64,000 nucleotides of DNA from Plantibacter sp. PA-3-X8 (GCF_003856975.1 NZ_CP033107.1:3968001-4032000); one strand, 5' to 3'; numbered from the stretch's first letter, positions 37,905-47,309 are shown. The notes: generated by a model not told the origin, from the sequence alone. Translations and numbers: made by a program.

Positions 37905-39419
37905 ATGCACCCCGAAGACCACATCGATCCCACAACCGGAACGCCCGTCCCCAGCGGCACCGCACCATCGACGGCCACCGCGCCATCGACCGACACCGCA
38001 CCCCCGACCGCCGCGGACACGATCGGCAGCAACCGCTGGTACCTCGCGACCGCCCCGATCATCCGGGCGCTGATCCACCTGTGCGTCCCGATGGCAGCGG
38101 CCCTGGTCGTCAGCGCCGTCTACAACCTCATCAACGCGGGCGTCGTCGGCTCGCTGCACGACACCACCCTGCTCGCCGCGATCACGCTCGGAGCCCCGAT
38201 CCTCGGACTGATCATGGCCATCGGCGACCTGTTCGGCGTCGGCGGCGGCGCGCTCATCTCCAGACTCCTGGGCGCCTCCGAACACGACCCGGCACAGGCC
38301 GGGGACATCAAACGGGCCGCTTCCTTCTCCGCCTGGGGCGCGTTCCTGACGGGCGCCGTCCTGGGCGGGATCGGCCTCGTGTTCCTCGGCCCACTCGTGT
38401 CACTGCTCGGGGCGGACGCGGTCACCGCCCCGGCGACCTCGGCGTTCATCGGTGTCATGCTCGCGTTCGTCCCCGTCATGGCGACCGCGTTCTGTCTGGA
38501 ACAGCTCGTGCGGGCCGAGGGTGCCGCCCGTCAGGTGATGATCGCCCTCATCGCGTCGGCGGTGGCGAACCTCGTCCTCGATCTCGTCTTCATCCTCGGG
38601 TTCGGCTGGGGCGTCGCCGGTGCAGCGCTCGCGATGGGTCTGGCGAACCTCGGTGTCCTCGTCTACTTCGTGGCGTGGTTGCAGCGCAACAGCGAGCACG
38701 TCAGCCTGGCACCGCGCTGGTTCACGCTGTCGCCGACCATCCTCAAGCCGGTCCTCGGTGTCGGCGTGAGCACGCTCCTGCAGTCGGGGTTCCTCATCGT
38801 CACCGCGCTCGTGTTGAACACGTTGGCCGCGGCCTACGGAGACGCCCCACTCGCGGCCATGGGCGTCGCGGTCCGGATCGCCCAGGTGCCCGAGTTCCTG
38901 GTCATGGGCGTCACCTTCGGCGTGCTCCCCCTCCTCGCCTACGCGTTCGGCAAGGGCGACGGCGCACGCCTCCGGTCGGCTCTCCGCGCCTCGGCACTCA
39001 CGGTCGGTGGGATCTCGGTCCTCTTCGCCGGCGTCGTCTTCGTCCTGCGTGAGCCGATCGTCTCCGCGTTCATCGCCGATCCCGCCGTCCTCGGTCTCGG
39101 CGTCACGATCCTCGTCGCCCAGCTCACCGCGATGATCGCCAACGGGTTCACCGGGCTCATCACCTCGCTCTTCCAAGCGACCGGGCGAGCACTCCCCGCG
39201 GCGGTCATGGCCGTCACCCAGGGCGTGCTGTTCGTCCCGATCGTCCTCCTCGGCAACCTGTGGTTCGGACTCGGTGGAATCGTCTGGTCGCTCACCGTGA
39301 CGGAGGTCGTCGTCTTCCTGGTCGGGGTCCTGCTCTGGTTCGGCTCGCGACGTGCCATCGACCGTGGCCTCGCAGCCGGTTCCCCGGAGCGTGCCGACGC
39401 CCAACTCGCCGACGCCTGA
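37905..39419 (+). CDS. MATE family efflux transporter
   Basis: 504 aa with a disordered Thr/Pro-rich head (about 1-40) and twelve membrane helices in two MATE halves. It should export drugs or other cations by proton or sodium antiport. It follows a MarR regulator in the same direction. The 37673-37904 gap holds no gene. Confidence 0.9.
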   Translation: MHPEDHIDPTTGTPVPSGTAPSTATAPSTDTAPPTAADTIGSNRWYLATAPIIRALIHLCVPMAAALVVSAVYNLINAGVVGSLHDTTLLAAITLGAPILGLIMAIGDLFGVGGGALISRLLGASEHDPAQAGDIKRAASFSAWGAFLTGAVLGGIGLVFLGPLVSLLGADAVTAPATSAFIGVMLAFVPVMATAFCLEQLVRAEGAARQVMIALIASAVANLVLDLVFILGFGWGVAGAALAMGLANLGVLVYFVAWLQRNSEHVSLAPRWFTLSPTILKPVLGVGVSTLLQSGFLIVTALVLNTLAAAYGDAPLAAMGVAVRIAQVPEFLVMGVTFGVLPLLAYAFGKGDGARLRSALRASALTVGGISVLFAGVVFVLREPIVSAFIADPAVLGLGVTILVAQLTAMIANGFTGLITSLFQATGRALPAAVMAVTQGVLFVPIVLLGNLWFGLGGIVWSLTVTEVVVFLVGVLLWFGSRRAIDRGLAAGSPERADAQLADA

Positions 39420-39426
39420 CGGACTG

Positions 39427-39552
39427 CCAGCGCGGTGCGCTGGCGTGAGCGCGGGTCACACGCGTGAGCGCGGCTCTCCAGAGGGCCGCGCCCACGTCCA
39501 TGCCCCGCGCTCACGCCGATTGCAGCGATCTCACGTCGGCGCACCGCGCTGG
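39427..39552. repeat. Palindromic intergenic element, copy 2 (short form)
   Basis: 126 bp. The left arm is CCAGCGCGGTGCGCTGGCGT and the right arm is ACGTCGGCGCACCGCGCTGG. It lies between convergent MATE and GNAT genes and lacks the second right arm. Confidence 0.87.
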
Positions 39553-39589
39553 CGAGACCCCGCCTGGTGCGCAGACCGTCCCGGGAGCA

Positions 39590-40090
39590 TCATCCCGCAG
39601 GGGCGTCCAGGGGTATCCGCATCACTGCGTTCTCGATGAGCACCCCGCGACGCTCGACCCGCTGCTCGCGGACCACGACGAAGCCGTGGCGCGCGAACAC
39701 CGGCTGCGCCGTCCGACTCGCCTGCACGGTCACCTCCCGGAGCCCCACCGCTCGGGCTTCGTCGAGCACGTGACGGATGAGCGCGGACCCGACGCCGCGT
39801 CGTCCCGCGTCCGGATCGACGAACAGCATGTCGAGGTAGCCGATCTTGACGTCCAGGTCGGTGAATCCGACCACCGAGTCGTCGAGCTCGGCCACCCACG
39901 TCGTGACCGCGGCGCGTCGGGCGGCCCAGTCGTCCAGCACGGTGTCTGCCCGGTCCTCCGGCACCCAGGCCGCGAGCTGCTCGGCCGTGTAGTCGGCGGC
40001 AGCGGTCACCCGCACCGCGCGCTCGAAGATCGACCTGGTCACCCGCGCATCGGTGTCGCGGTAGCGGCGGATCCGGGCGTCGTCGAGCAC
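39590..40090 (-). CDS. GNAT family N-acetyltransferase
   Basis: 166 aa. The acetyl-CoA-binding motif is YLDMLFVDPDAGRRGVGSAL, and GLREVTVQASRTAQPVFARHG is motif B. GTG 40090 gives the family-like start VLDDARIRRYRDTD; the frame's earlier part runs over the neighbouring gene in antisense. It acetylates an unknown amine substrate. Confidence 0.85.
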   Translation of the reverse strand: MLDDARIRRYRDTDARVTRSIFERAVRVTAAADYTAEQLAAWVPEDRADTVLDDWAARRAAVTTWVAELDDSVVGFTDLDVKIGYLDMLFVDPDAGRRGVGSALIRHVLDEARAVGLREVTVQASRTAQPVFARHGFVVVREQRVERRGVLIENAVMRIPLDAPAG

Positions 40091-40136
40091 GCGCGTCAGC
40101 CTAGCCGGAGCGCCGGGATGCCGCGGACAACTGACC

Positions 40137-40496
40137 TCAGCCCTCGAGGGCCGGGATCTCCGAGAGGTCGGTGTACACGGGGATCCCGCGCTCACGGGCG
40201 ATCGCGACGTCGGCGTCGGCACCGGACGACTCCCCCGGCAACCGGAGCACGGCGTCGCAGTGCTGGAGCAACCGCCTCGCCGTCTCATACATGACGTCGC
40301 CGTCGCCCGACGCGGTGTCGATCCCACGCAGGATCGGCAGCGCGACCCACTCCCCGATCATCGGGACGTGACCGAGCGCGAAGATGGGCGCCGCTGCGGC
40401 TTCGAGTCGTTCCAGGTTGCGGGCGATGGCGTCGGGATCACCGCCGGTCCCGGAGCGGTAGGGGCCGGCGATGAGGATGAGGAGTGGCGTTGTCAT
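40137..40496 (-). CDS. DUF4406 / deoxyribosyltransferase-like protein
   Basis: 119 aa. LILIAGPYRSGTGGDPDAI at the start and LPGESSGADADVAIARERGI at the end match DUF4406, related to nucleoside 2-deoxyribosyltransferases. A nucleotide or base-exchange role is plausible but unproven. It is divergent from the DeoR regulator, which may control it. Confidence 0.72.
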   Translation of the reverse strand: MTTPLLILIAGPYRSGTGGDPDAIARNLERLEAAAAPIFALGHVPMIGEWVALPILRGIDTASGDGDVMYETARRLLQHCDAVLRLPGESSGADADVAIARERGIPVYTDLSEIPALEG

Positions 40497-40519
40497 GTCC
40501 AGCACTGTAGCGTTAAGCG

Positions 40520-40533
40520 TGCACGATCGTGCA
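40520..40533. promoter_or_regulatory. 14-bp palindrome in the DUF4406/deoR divergent region
   Basis: TGCACGATCGTGCA is its own inverse, 20 bases before the regulator ATG and 24 before the DUF4406 start. It is a candidate DeoR operator. Confidence 0.6.
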
Positions 40534-40552
40534 AGATCATGAAGGAGCACGC

Positions 40553-41317
40553 ATGTTGAGCGCACAACGACGATCACACCTGCTCGACCTCCTCGACCGA
40601 GACGGCCGCATCGTCGCGAAGGACGCCGCCGCTGCGCTCGGACTCTCGGAGGACTCGATCCGCCGAGACCTCCGCGAGCTGGCCGAAGCCGGCCTCTGCG
40701 TCCGCGTCTACGGCGGCGCACTCCCGGTCCCCGCGGCCGACCGCCCGTTCCGGGATCGGCTGTCCCTCGGAACGGCGAGCAAGGAGCGCGTCGCCCGCAT
40801 CGCCGCCGAGCGGATCCGACCGGGCAGCACCATCATCATCGACGCCGGCACCACCGCGCTCGCGCTCGCGCGACTGCTCCCGGACGATCCGACCCTCACC
40901 GTCATCACCCCGAGCCCGGCGGTCGCACTCGCCGTGGCGGAGCACTCGCCGGCACGCGTGATCATGATCGGCGGCGAACTCGGACGTCACTCGATGGTCT
41001 CGGGCGGCGCCCTCGCCGCGGAGGCCATCCACCGTCTGAGTGCCGACGCCTGCTTCCTCGGCGTCACGGGCTTCCATCCCGAACACGGCCTCACCACCGG
41101 CGACCTCGACGACGCCGCGACGAAGCGCGCCCTCGCCGAGCGCAGCACCGACGTCTACGTCCTCGCGAGCGAGGAGAAGGTCGGTGCCGTCTCCCGGTAC
41201 CCGGTGCTCGACCTCGGCGAGGTCACCGAGGTCATCGTCGATCCACAGACGGATGCACGCGACCCGTCGACACAGGCCGGGGGTTCAGACGCGCTGGACC
41301 GTCAGGATCGCGGGTAG
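40553..41317 (+). CDS. DeoR/GlpR family transcriptional regulator
   Basis: 254 aa. The N-terminal HTH (RRSHLLDLLDRDGRIVAKDAA, LGLSEDSIRRDLRELAEAG) is followed by a DeoRC sensor domain with the usual DAGTT effector motif. The ligand is probably a sugar phosphate. GGAG stands eight bases before the ATG. Its last 16 bases overlap the convergent GT2 gene. Confidence 0.9.
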   Translation: MLSAQRRSHLLDLLDRDGRIVAKDAAAALGLSEDSIRRDLRELAEAGLCVRVYGGALPVPAADRPFRDRLSLGTASKERVARIAAERIRPGSTIIIDAGTTALALARLLPDDPTLTVITPSPAVALAVAEHSPARVIMIGGELGRHSMVSGGALAAEAIHRLSADACFLGVTGFHPEHGLTTGDLDDAATKRALAERSTDVYVLASEEKVGAVSRYPVLDLGEVTEVIVDPQTDARDPSTQAGGSDALDRQDRG

Positions 41318-42030
41318 GTCTCGGCGAGGAACGCGGCGTAGCCACCCGGGGTCCGGCCACGTCGCCGACCCGAGGTCTCGACGGGCGCATCCAGCGTCGG
41401 CACGACCCGGAGACCCGCCGCCCGGGCGCGCTCGACGAGCTCGACGTCCTCGTGCTCGGGCAGCTCACGGAAGCCGCCGAGTTCGTCGAGCCGATCGGCC
41501 CGGACACCCAGATTGGCCCCATGCACGTTGCCCGGCAGATGTCCGGGCGGGTGGGTCAGCGACCACCGCTCCACGTCGTCCTCGGAGAAGTCCGTGAAGT
41601 CGGGACGGACGGTCCCGAGGAGGACGTCGACACTGTCGTCGAAGGCATCGGCGTGCACGGAGAACCAGTCCTCCGGAACGCGCGAGTCGGCGTCGGTGTT
41701 GGCGATCCACCGCGCGGAGACGTCGGCAGCGCCCGATCCCCCAATACCCGATCCCAGTGCGGCCGCGACACCCGCCCGTCGGGCCGCCCCGACACTGCGC
41801 TCGTCGATGACGACGGTGACCATCTCGTCAGGATCAAAGCCCGCCAACCGCTCCCGCACGATCCGCGCCGTGTCGTCGCGGCAGTCGTCGAGCACCACGA
41901 CGATCCCCACCTGCAGCTCGGGACGACGACGCAGCACGGCGGCACGCGCGACGAGTAGCGCGTCGAGGCATGCCCCGATCAGCTCCTCCTCGTCGTGCGC
42001 GGGCACGACGGCATCGATCCGTCGCAGCAT
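41302..42030 (-). CDS. Glycosyltransferase family 2
   Basis: 242 aa, GT-A fold: IDAVVPAHDEEELIGACLDALL, then VVVLDDCRDDTA and ANTDADSRVP as the DXD equivalent. It is the last gene of a three-gene unit in which each ATG overlaps the previous stop by one base. Donor and acceptor unknown. Confidence 0.87.
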   Translation of the reverse strand: MLRRIDAVVPAHDEEELIGACLDALLVARAAVLRRRPELQVGIVVVLDDCRDDTARIVRERLAGFDPDEMVTVVIDERSVGAARRAGVAAALGSGIGGSGAADVSARWIANTDADSRVPEDWFSVHADAFDDSVDVLLGTVRPDFTDFSEDDVERWSLTHPPGHLPGNVHGANLGVRADRLDELGGFRELPEHEDVELVERARAAGLRVVPTLDAPVETSGRRRGRTPGGYAAFLAETYPRS

Positions 42031-43487
42031 CAGCCCGTCAGACCGTCCACCGCAGCGATGCTCGCCTCATCGGCAGGCACGAGGACGTCGAGCAGGAAGT
42101 CGTCCTCGACGTGCTGGATCGACCGACGGCCGGGCCAGCGTTCGAGCAGGCGGCGATGGACGAACTCGGCCGAGGTCGTGGCGTGGTCGTCCGGGTGCCG
42201 CCAGTGACACGCGACGATGCTCCCGCCGGGCGTGAGCGAGCCGACGAGGCGGTCGATCACCCGGTCGAGGTCGGTCGCCGACAGGTAGTAGCCGACCTCC
42301 GACATCACCACGAGGTCGAAGGCACCACTCGGCCAGTCGTCCGGGAGCGTGCCGCGTTCGAACCGGGCGGCAGGCACCCGGCGACGGGCGATCTCGAGGG
42401 GCGCTTCGGCGATGTCGACACCGAGCACGTCGTCGCTGCGGTCCGCGAGCCGCTCCGTGAGCACGCCCGTCGCGCAGCCGAGTTCGAGCACCGAGCCGTA
42501 ACGCTGGCGCGGCAGGGCGGCGAGGAGGACCCGACGTTTGCGCTCCTCGTACCAGGAACCGAAGTCCCAGCCGTCGGGGTGATCGCGGTAGTGGTCCTCG
42601 AACGACTCCTTCGACCGCGAGGTCGCATCGGCCGTCGCAGCCGTCACGGCATCGGTGCCGGCGGGGTCGGCGTCGGTGTCCGCCGCCGCACCTGCATCCG
42701 TGTCGGATCCCGCCGCGAGGTCCAGCGCACGCCCGTTCGGGAACAGCACCTCGAACCGCCGCGCGTAGTGCTGCAGGTGGTGGTGGTCGACGATCGCCTC
42801 GTCGCCCGGTGCGTCCGAGAGGGGCTCCGTCTGCGAGGGGTAGGCGTCCATCGCGGCGATCTTCGCCCCGTGCGCCGCCGCGTCGAGCGGGACGATCCGC
42901 GCCTCGGCCCACGGCAGGGTCGCGTCGTCGGTGTCGGCCCAGTGCCAGAGCCAGATGGGGAACTCCACGAGCGCGAGGTCGAGCTCGGTCGCGAGGGCCG
43001 TGGCGAGTTCGCCCGCGATCCGGTGGTCGCGGTGCCCATCGCCGCGCCAGGGGGCGACGATGAGCGGTCGCGATCCGGCGGTGGCGACGGCTGCACGCAG
43101 TCGCCCCGCGATGCCCGCGCGTTCGGCGTCGAGGCCGCCGTCCGGGATGTGCAGGACCTCGTACCCGACCGTCGGGTGGAGACGACCGACGGCATCGATG
43201 AACTCGGCCTCCCGGCGCGGGGCGAGTTCCTCGGGCGTGGTGGTCGGTGAGTCGGGGTGCGATCCCTCGCCGAGGGTCACGAGGAGGACCTCGACCGGGA
43301 TCCCGGCGGCTGCGGCGGCCGCGATCAGCCCGCCGGCTCCGAGTGACTCGTCGTCGGGGTGCGGCGACAGGACGACGACGCCCGTGGCGTGCCGCCAGCC
43401 GTCCCAGACGGGCAGGTCGAGCTCGTGCAAGCGGGTCGCCCAGGCGGCTGCCGACGTGCCGGGGTCGCGGTGGTCGAAGGCGGGCAT
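42030..43487 (-). CDS. PIG-L deacetylase fused to SAM-dependent methyltransferase
   Basis: 485 aa with two enzymatic domains. The N-terminal PIG-L/LmbE zinc deacetylase has HPDDE at residues 43-47 and a later HRDHR-like motif in GDGHRDHRI. An Asp/Ala/Thr linker (about 255-285) leads to a class I methyltransferase with VLELGCATGVLTERL (motif I) and DLVVMSEVGYYL, NodS-like. It would deacetylate an N-acetyl sugar and methylate it or a related group. The one-base overlaps on both sides imply coupled synthesis with the dehydrogenase and GT2. Confidence 0.88.
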   Translation of the reverse strand: MPAFDHRDPGTSAAAWATRLHELDLPVWDGWRHATGVVVLSPHPDDESLGAGGLIAAAAAAGIPVEVLLVTLGEGSHPDSPTTTPEELAPRREAEFIDAVGRLHPTVGYEVLHIPDGGLDAERAGIAGRLRAAVATAGSRPLIVAPWRGDGHRDHRIAGELATALATELDLALVEFPIWLWHWADTDDATLPWAEARIVPLDAAAHGAKIAAMDAYPSQTEPLSDAPGDEAIVDHHHLQHYARRFEVLFPNGRALDLAAGSDTDAGAAADTDADPAGTDAVTAATADATSRSKESFEDHYRDHPDGWDFGSWYEERKRRVLLAALPRQRYGSVLELGCATGVLTERLADRSDDVLGVDIAEAPLEIARRRVPAARFERGTLPDDWPSGAFDLVVMSEVGYYLSATDLDRVIDRLVGSLTPGGSIVACHWRHPDDHATTSAEFVHRRLLERWPGRRSIQHVEDDFLLDVLVPADEASIAAVDGLTG

Positions 43488-44509
43488 CAGTCAGCCTCCA
43501 CCAGCATGCGGCCGTAGCGCGCGAGGTCGCGGTCGCCGTGGTCCTGCTGGACGTAGAGCTCGAGGTCGGACATCCGCGCGAGGTAGGCGGGTTCGGAGGT
43601 GAGTGGGCCGGGGCCGAGCGCTCCGAGCACCCCGGCGCGGATGGCGTCGACCCGGCCGCGGACCGTCGACCGCACACGCTGGGCGAGGCGCGGGCCTGCC
43701 GCGTCGTCAGCGTGGCCGTGCTCGATGGCCTGTGCCGCATCGGCGATCGCCTGCTCGGCGATCGAGAGGTCGATGGCCGCAGCGCCGAGCGTGCGGAGGA
43801 GGAGATCGGCGTCGGGTCGGGTGCGCGCCGCGGCGAGCAAGCGGTCGACGAGCGTGACCGCGCCGCCCCACCAGCAGGCGGCGACGCCGATCCCGCCCCA
43901 GGAGAAGCCGGGGCGTCGCAGATACCACCCGTCGTCGCCGACCGGTGAAGCGGGGACCCCGTCGAAGCCGACCGGGCCACTTGGGACGAGCGGAAGTCCG
44001 CGGGCGAGCCACGCGCTGTCGTCGGTCGCGACCCCGGGGTCGGTGAGTGCGACGGCGAACAGTCGCCGCTCCCCCGGCGCGGTGTGGGCGGTGACGAGGG
44101 CGTCGCTCAGGTGGGACGCGAGGGAGCACCACGGCTTGGTACCGGTCAGCTGCCAGGCGTCGTCGACCAGGGTCGCGTCGAGACGCAGCCCGGGCGCCTC
44201 GGCCGCGAACACCCCCCAGGTGGAGACGGCCGGCGGTTCGAGGTCGGCCTGATGCAGGATGGCGAGTGCGTCGAGGTGCGGTTCGACGACCCGTGCGAGT
44301 GTGACGTCGACCGCGGCGATCGCGCCGAGTCCCGCGAAGACCCGCCCGGCGGTGTGCTGCTCGAGCGGACCGACGAGTCGCACGGCTGTGGAGGTGAACG
44401 CCAGACGCGACTCGATACTCGCCAACGCACCTGACGCCGCGTCGTGCAGGGCGCCGAGGTCGAGGGAGTTGCCGCTGGTGGGCCAGGCGGTGGACTGCAG
44501 ACGGATCAT
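43487..44509 (-). CDS. Acyl-CoA dehydrogenase-like protein
   Basis: 340 aa, shorter than the standard 380-400. The middle domain (WGVFAAEAPGL, LTGTKPWCSLASHLSDALV) matches the FAD-binding beta domain of acyl-CoA dehydrogenases, and the C-terminal helices are reduced. I cannot locate a confident catalytic Glu. It starts the operon with the PIG-L/methyltransferase and GT2. The frame's extension to 44728 runs into palindromic element copy 3 and is rejected; ATG 44509 is used. Confidence 0.77.
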   Translation of the reverse strand: MIRLQSTAWPTSGNSLDLGALHDAASGALASIESRLAFTSTAVRLVGPLEQHTAGRVFAGLGAIAAVDVTLARVVEPHLDALAILHQADLEPPAVSTWGVFAAEAPGLRLDATLVDDAWQLTGTKPWCSLASHLSDALVTAHTAPGERRLFAVALTDPGVATDDSAWLARGLPLVPSGPVGFDGVPASPVGDDGWYLRRPGFSWGGIGVAACWWGGAVTLVDRLLAAARTRPDADLLLRTLGAAAIDLSIAEQAIADAAQAIEHGHADDAAGPRLAQRVRSTVRGRVDAIRAGVLGALGPGPLTSEPAYLARMSDLELYVQQDHGDRDLARYGRMLVEAD

Positions 44510-44638
44510 GCGATCCGCGTCTGGTGTCGGGGTTCCATCGGTGCGCGCATGCGACCTCCTCGCGTCGTGGAGGTCCAAGTCTCGCACCGCAGCTCGCGAC
44601 CGCCCGCCCCTGGACCACGACCATCGACCCTGGTAGTG

Positions 44639-44806
44639 CGTCAGCGCGGTGCGCTGGCGCGAGCGCGGGTCAGCGACGTGGGCGCGGGTCTCCGGAGGGG
44701 CGCGCTCGGTCGACTGACCCGCGCTCACACCGGTTCCCTCGGGTTCGCGTCAGCGCACCGCGCTGGCGCCGGTTTCCGACACCTCAGCTCAGCGCACCGC
44801 GCCGGC
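44639..44806. repeat. Palindromic intergenic element, copy 3 (long form)
   Basis: Left arm CGTCAGCGCGGTGCGCTGGC at 44639; right arms at 44747-44770 and 44786-44806. The gap 44510-44837 holds no gene apart from this element. It lies between acdS (3' end) and the dehydrogenase operon start. Confidence 0.86.
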
Positions 44807-44837
44807 ACCCCGCTCGGGCGGGACACCGGGCACGGAC

Positions 44838-45848
44838 TCAGTCGCGGAAGAGGGCGCTGTACGCGTTGATCGCCGGCTGCCCACCGAGGTGTGCATAGAG
44901 GACGTTGCTGGACGCCGGGATGTCACCGCTCGTCACGAGGTCGATGAGTCCCGCCATCGACTTCCCCTCGTAGACCGGGTCGATGATGACGCCCTCGAGC
45001 CGACCGGTCAGTCGGATCGCCTCCATCGTCGACTCGACCGGGATCCCGTAGAGGTCGCCGGCCCACCCCTCCAACACCGTGATCTCGTCGTCGCGGAGCT
45101 CGCGTTCGAGGCCGATGAGCTCCGCCGTGTTGCGGGCGATGCGCGCGACCTGGTCGCGGGTCTCCTGGATCTTCGCCGACGCGTCGATGCCGATCACCCG
45201 GCGCGGTCGGTCCTGGCCGGCGAACCCGGCGATCATGCCGGCGTGCGTGGACCCGGTGACGCTGCAGACGACGATCGTGTCGAAGAACACGCCGAGTTCA
45301 CGCTCCTGCTGCTCGACCTCGGCGGCCCAGTTCGCGAAGCCGAGACCACCGAGCCGGTGGTCCGACGCCCCGGCCGGGATCGCGTACGGGGTGCCGCCGC
45401 GTTCGCGCACGTCGTCGAGGGCACGTTCCCAGCTCGACTTGAAGCCGATGCCGAAGCCCGCTGGATCGAGACGGACCTCGGCCCCCATGATCCGCGACAG
45501 CATGATGTTGCCGACCCGGTCGTTCACGGAGTCGGGCCAGTCCACCCAGTTCTCCTGCACGAGGACGGCCTGCATCCCGAGCTTCGCCGCGACCGCCGCG
45601 ACCTGACGCGTGTGGTTGGACTGGTAGCCGCCGATCGACACGAGCGTGTCGGCACCCTGCGCGATCGCGTCGGGGATGAGGTACTCCAGCTTGCGGGTCT
45701 TGTTGCCGCCATAGGCGAGACCGCTGTTGACGTCCTCGCGCTTGGCCCAGATCGTCGCGCCACCGAGGTGGGCGGTGAGGCGGTTGAGTTCGTGGACGGG
45801 ACTCGGTCCGAAGGTGAGCGGGTAGCGGGAGAAGTCGCTGAGGGACAT
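44838..45848 (-). CDS. acdS: 1-aminocyclopropane-1-carboxylate (ACC) deaminase
   Basis: 336 aa, PLP-dependent. PLP Lys is K50 ([10 protein letters not shown]), S77 lies in GGYQSNHT, and the residues that separate true ACC deaminase from D-cysteine desulfhydrase are present: Y293/E294 (VYEGKSM) and L321 (AHLGG). It splits ACC, the ethylene precursor, to ammonia and 2-oxobutyrate, lowering plant ethylene. AGGAG lies ten bases before the ATG. The adjacent GntR gene probably regulates it. Confidence 0.94.
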   Translation of the reverse strand: MSLSDFSRYPLTFGPSPVHELNRLTAHLGGATIWAKREDVNSGLAYGGNKTRKLEYLIPDAIAQGADTLVSIGGYQSNHTRQVAAVAAKLGMQAVLVQENWVDWPDSVNDRVGNIMLSRIMGAEVRLDPAGFGIGFKSSWERALDDVRERGGTPYAIPAGASDHRLGGLGFANWAAEVEQQERELGVFFDTIVVCSVTGSTHAGMIAGFAGQDRPRRVIGIDASAKIQETRDQVARIARNTAELIGLERELRDDEITVLEGWAGDLYGIPVESTMEAIRLTGRLEGVIIDPVYEGKSMAGLIDLVTSGDIPASSNVLYAHLGGQPAINAYSALFRD

Positions 45849-45927
45849 GTGGTGGCTCCTGGGTCTCGGTGGTGCGGCTGAGTGGTGGCGATCGGTGCCG
45901 GGGAACGGGTCGGGTGGTGGGCGCTGC

Positions 45928-46596
45928 TCAGTCCTCGTCGAGGTGGGCGAGGACGAGGTCGGCGAGGGTCGTCCAGTTGCCTCGGACGAGCGTGGCCGCC
46001 GCGTCGACGTCCCCCTCCGCACAGCGCTCGATGACGGCGTCGTGCTGCGCGATCGACCCGCGTGCGGCGACCGAGGAGAACCGCAGCCGTTCGATCCGGC
46101 GCAGCAACGGCGTGACCGCCTCGAGCGCATCACGGATGAACGGATTCCCGGCGACCTCCACGGCCACGGCATGGAAGGCGTCGTCCGCTGCGAGCGCGGC
46201 ATCGGCGTCGTCACGTTGCAGCGCGGCTGCGAAGTCACGGTTCGCCGCGCGCATGCGATCGAGGTCGGCCGCGCTCAGGTGCGGCACCGCCTCACGGACG
46301 GCGAGTTCGTGCATGGCGGCGGCGACCGCCTGAGCCTGCAACGTCGCCCGGCTGTCGAGCGGGGCGACGACGGTCGACCGTCCGGGTTTCGCAATGACGA
46401 GCCCACTCCGGGCGAGACGCAGGACGGCCTCGCGGATGGGCGTGCGGCTCACGCCGAGCCAGCGTTCGAGTTCGGTGTCGACGAGTTTCTCGCCCGGGGT
46501 GAACGTCCCGTCGACGATCGCGTTGCGGAGCGACTGATAGACGTCGTCGCGGAGGAGCGCTCGGCGCTGCGGGTTGGCTTGAGCGGGAGCGGGCAT
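45928..46596 (-). CDS. GntR/FCD family transcriptional regulator
   Basis: 222 aa. Winged HTH ([40 protein letters not shown]) plus an all-helical FCD ligand domain. It lies 79 bases upstream of acdS in the same direction and is the likely regulator. A perfect palindrome runs into its start codon. The effector is unknown; ACC or an amino acid would be the first guess. Confidence 0.9.
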   Translation of the reverse strand: MPAPAQANPQRRALLRDDVYQSLRNAIVDGTFTPGEKLVDTELERWLGVSRTPIREAVLRLARSGLVIAKPGRSTVVAPLDSRATLQAQAVAAAMHELAVREAVPHLSAADLDRMRAANRDFAAALQRDDADAALAADDAFHAVAVEVAGNPFIRDALEAVTPLLRRIERLRFSSVAARGSIAQHDAVIERCAEGDVDAAATLVRGNWTTLADLVLAHLDED

Positions 46597-46609
46597 GCAA
46601 TATATTGCA
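46596..46609 (-). promoter_or_regulatory. GntR operator palindrome at start codon
   Basis: TGCAATATATTGCA is self-complementary and its last base is the A of the gntR start. Its form matches FadR-subfamily sites, so autoregulation is likely. Confidence 0.68.
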
Positions 46610-46730
46610 CATCGCGGGACGGAGAAGTCAAGCGTATCGGCGCAACCGGTCGGACCGGCTCGAAGAGTGGGGTATTCGTCCTACTTGTCCCCCAGATGGC
46701 GGATTGTCCACCCACTGAAAGCAGGCCACG

Positions 46731-47309
46731 ATGATCTGCGGGGGTGAGTGCGTGGTGCGACGGGGTGATGAACCGGTGACGGTCAGACCGCATCCGCGCG
46801 TGCTCTGGAGCGCCGTTCTGAGCGCCGCAATCGTCGTCCTCCCCGTGTGGGGCGTCTCACTCTGGCTCGTCGGCCCGACCCAGAGCATCGAGCGCACGTG
46901 GGTCATCACGCTCGGCATCATCGGCATGGTCGTGCTGATCGGCGTCGCCGTCCTGTCTCGACGCCAACGGATCGTCGTGTGTCGTGACGGGTTCATCGAG
47001 CAGCCCATCGTCGGGCGGCAACGGTTCGTTCCGCGGGCGGCGATCGGCCGCAGCCTGCTCTTCGAGTTCCGAGGTCGGGGGCTGCAAGCGAGCTCGCAGT
47101 TCTTCGTCTGTGACTCGGAGAACCGCCCACTCCTGCGCATGCGGAGCAACCGATGGAGCACGGACAGCATCGCGGCCGTCGTCGCCGCTTACGACGGCCC
47201 GGTGGAGCGACCTCGCCAGCCGGTCTCGCTCGACGACCTCCGCGAGGACCACCCCGACCTGCTCACCCCGCTCGAGCGTCTGCGCTGGGCGCGCGCCGAA
47301 CTGCTCTAG
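46731..47309 (+). CDS. PH-domain-like membrane protein, hypothetical
   Basis: 192 aa. Two membrane helices (about 24-45 and 53-74) precede a beta-rich region (RQRIVVCRDGFIEQP...) with a helical end (LTPLERLRWARAELL), like bacterial PH-domain membrane proteins. Start is uncertain: ATG 46731 or the in-frame GTG 46776. Function unknown. Confidence 0.6.
   Translation: MICGGECVVRRGDEPVTVRPHPRVLWSAVLSAAIVVLPVWGVSLWLVGPTQSIERTWVITLGIIGMVVLIGVAVLSRRQRIVVCRDGFIEQPIVGRQRFVPRAAIGRSLLFEFRGRGLQASSQFFVCDSENRPLLRMRSNRWSTDSIAAVVAAYDGPVERPRQPVSLDDLREDHPDLLTPLERLRWARAELL

Noticed and set aside
37250..38073. Small genes between marR and the MATE gene
   Set aside because: Frames there are Ala/Pro/Arg-rich with no ribosome site and overlap the MATE start.
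44510..44728. 73-codon N-terminal extension of the acyl-CoA dehydrogenase
   Set aside because: It lies inside palindromic element copy 3 and has no homologous character.
44838..45848. D-cysteine desulfhydrase
   Set aside because: Residues Y293/E294 and L321 match ACC deaminase; the desulfhydrase branch carries other residues there.
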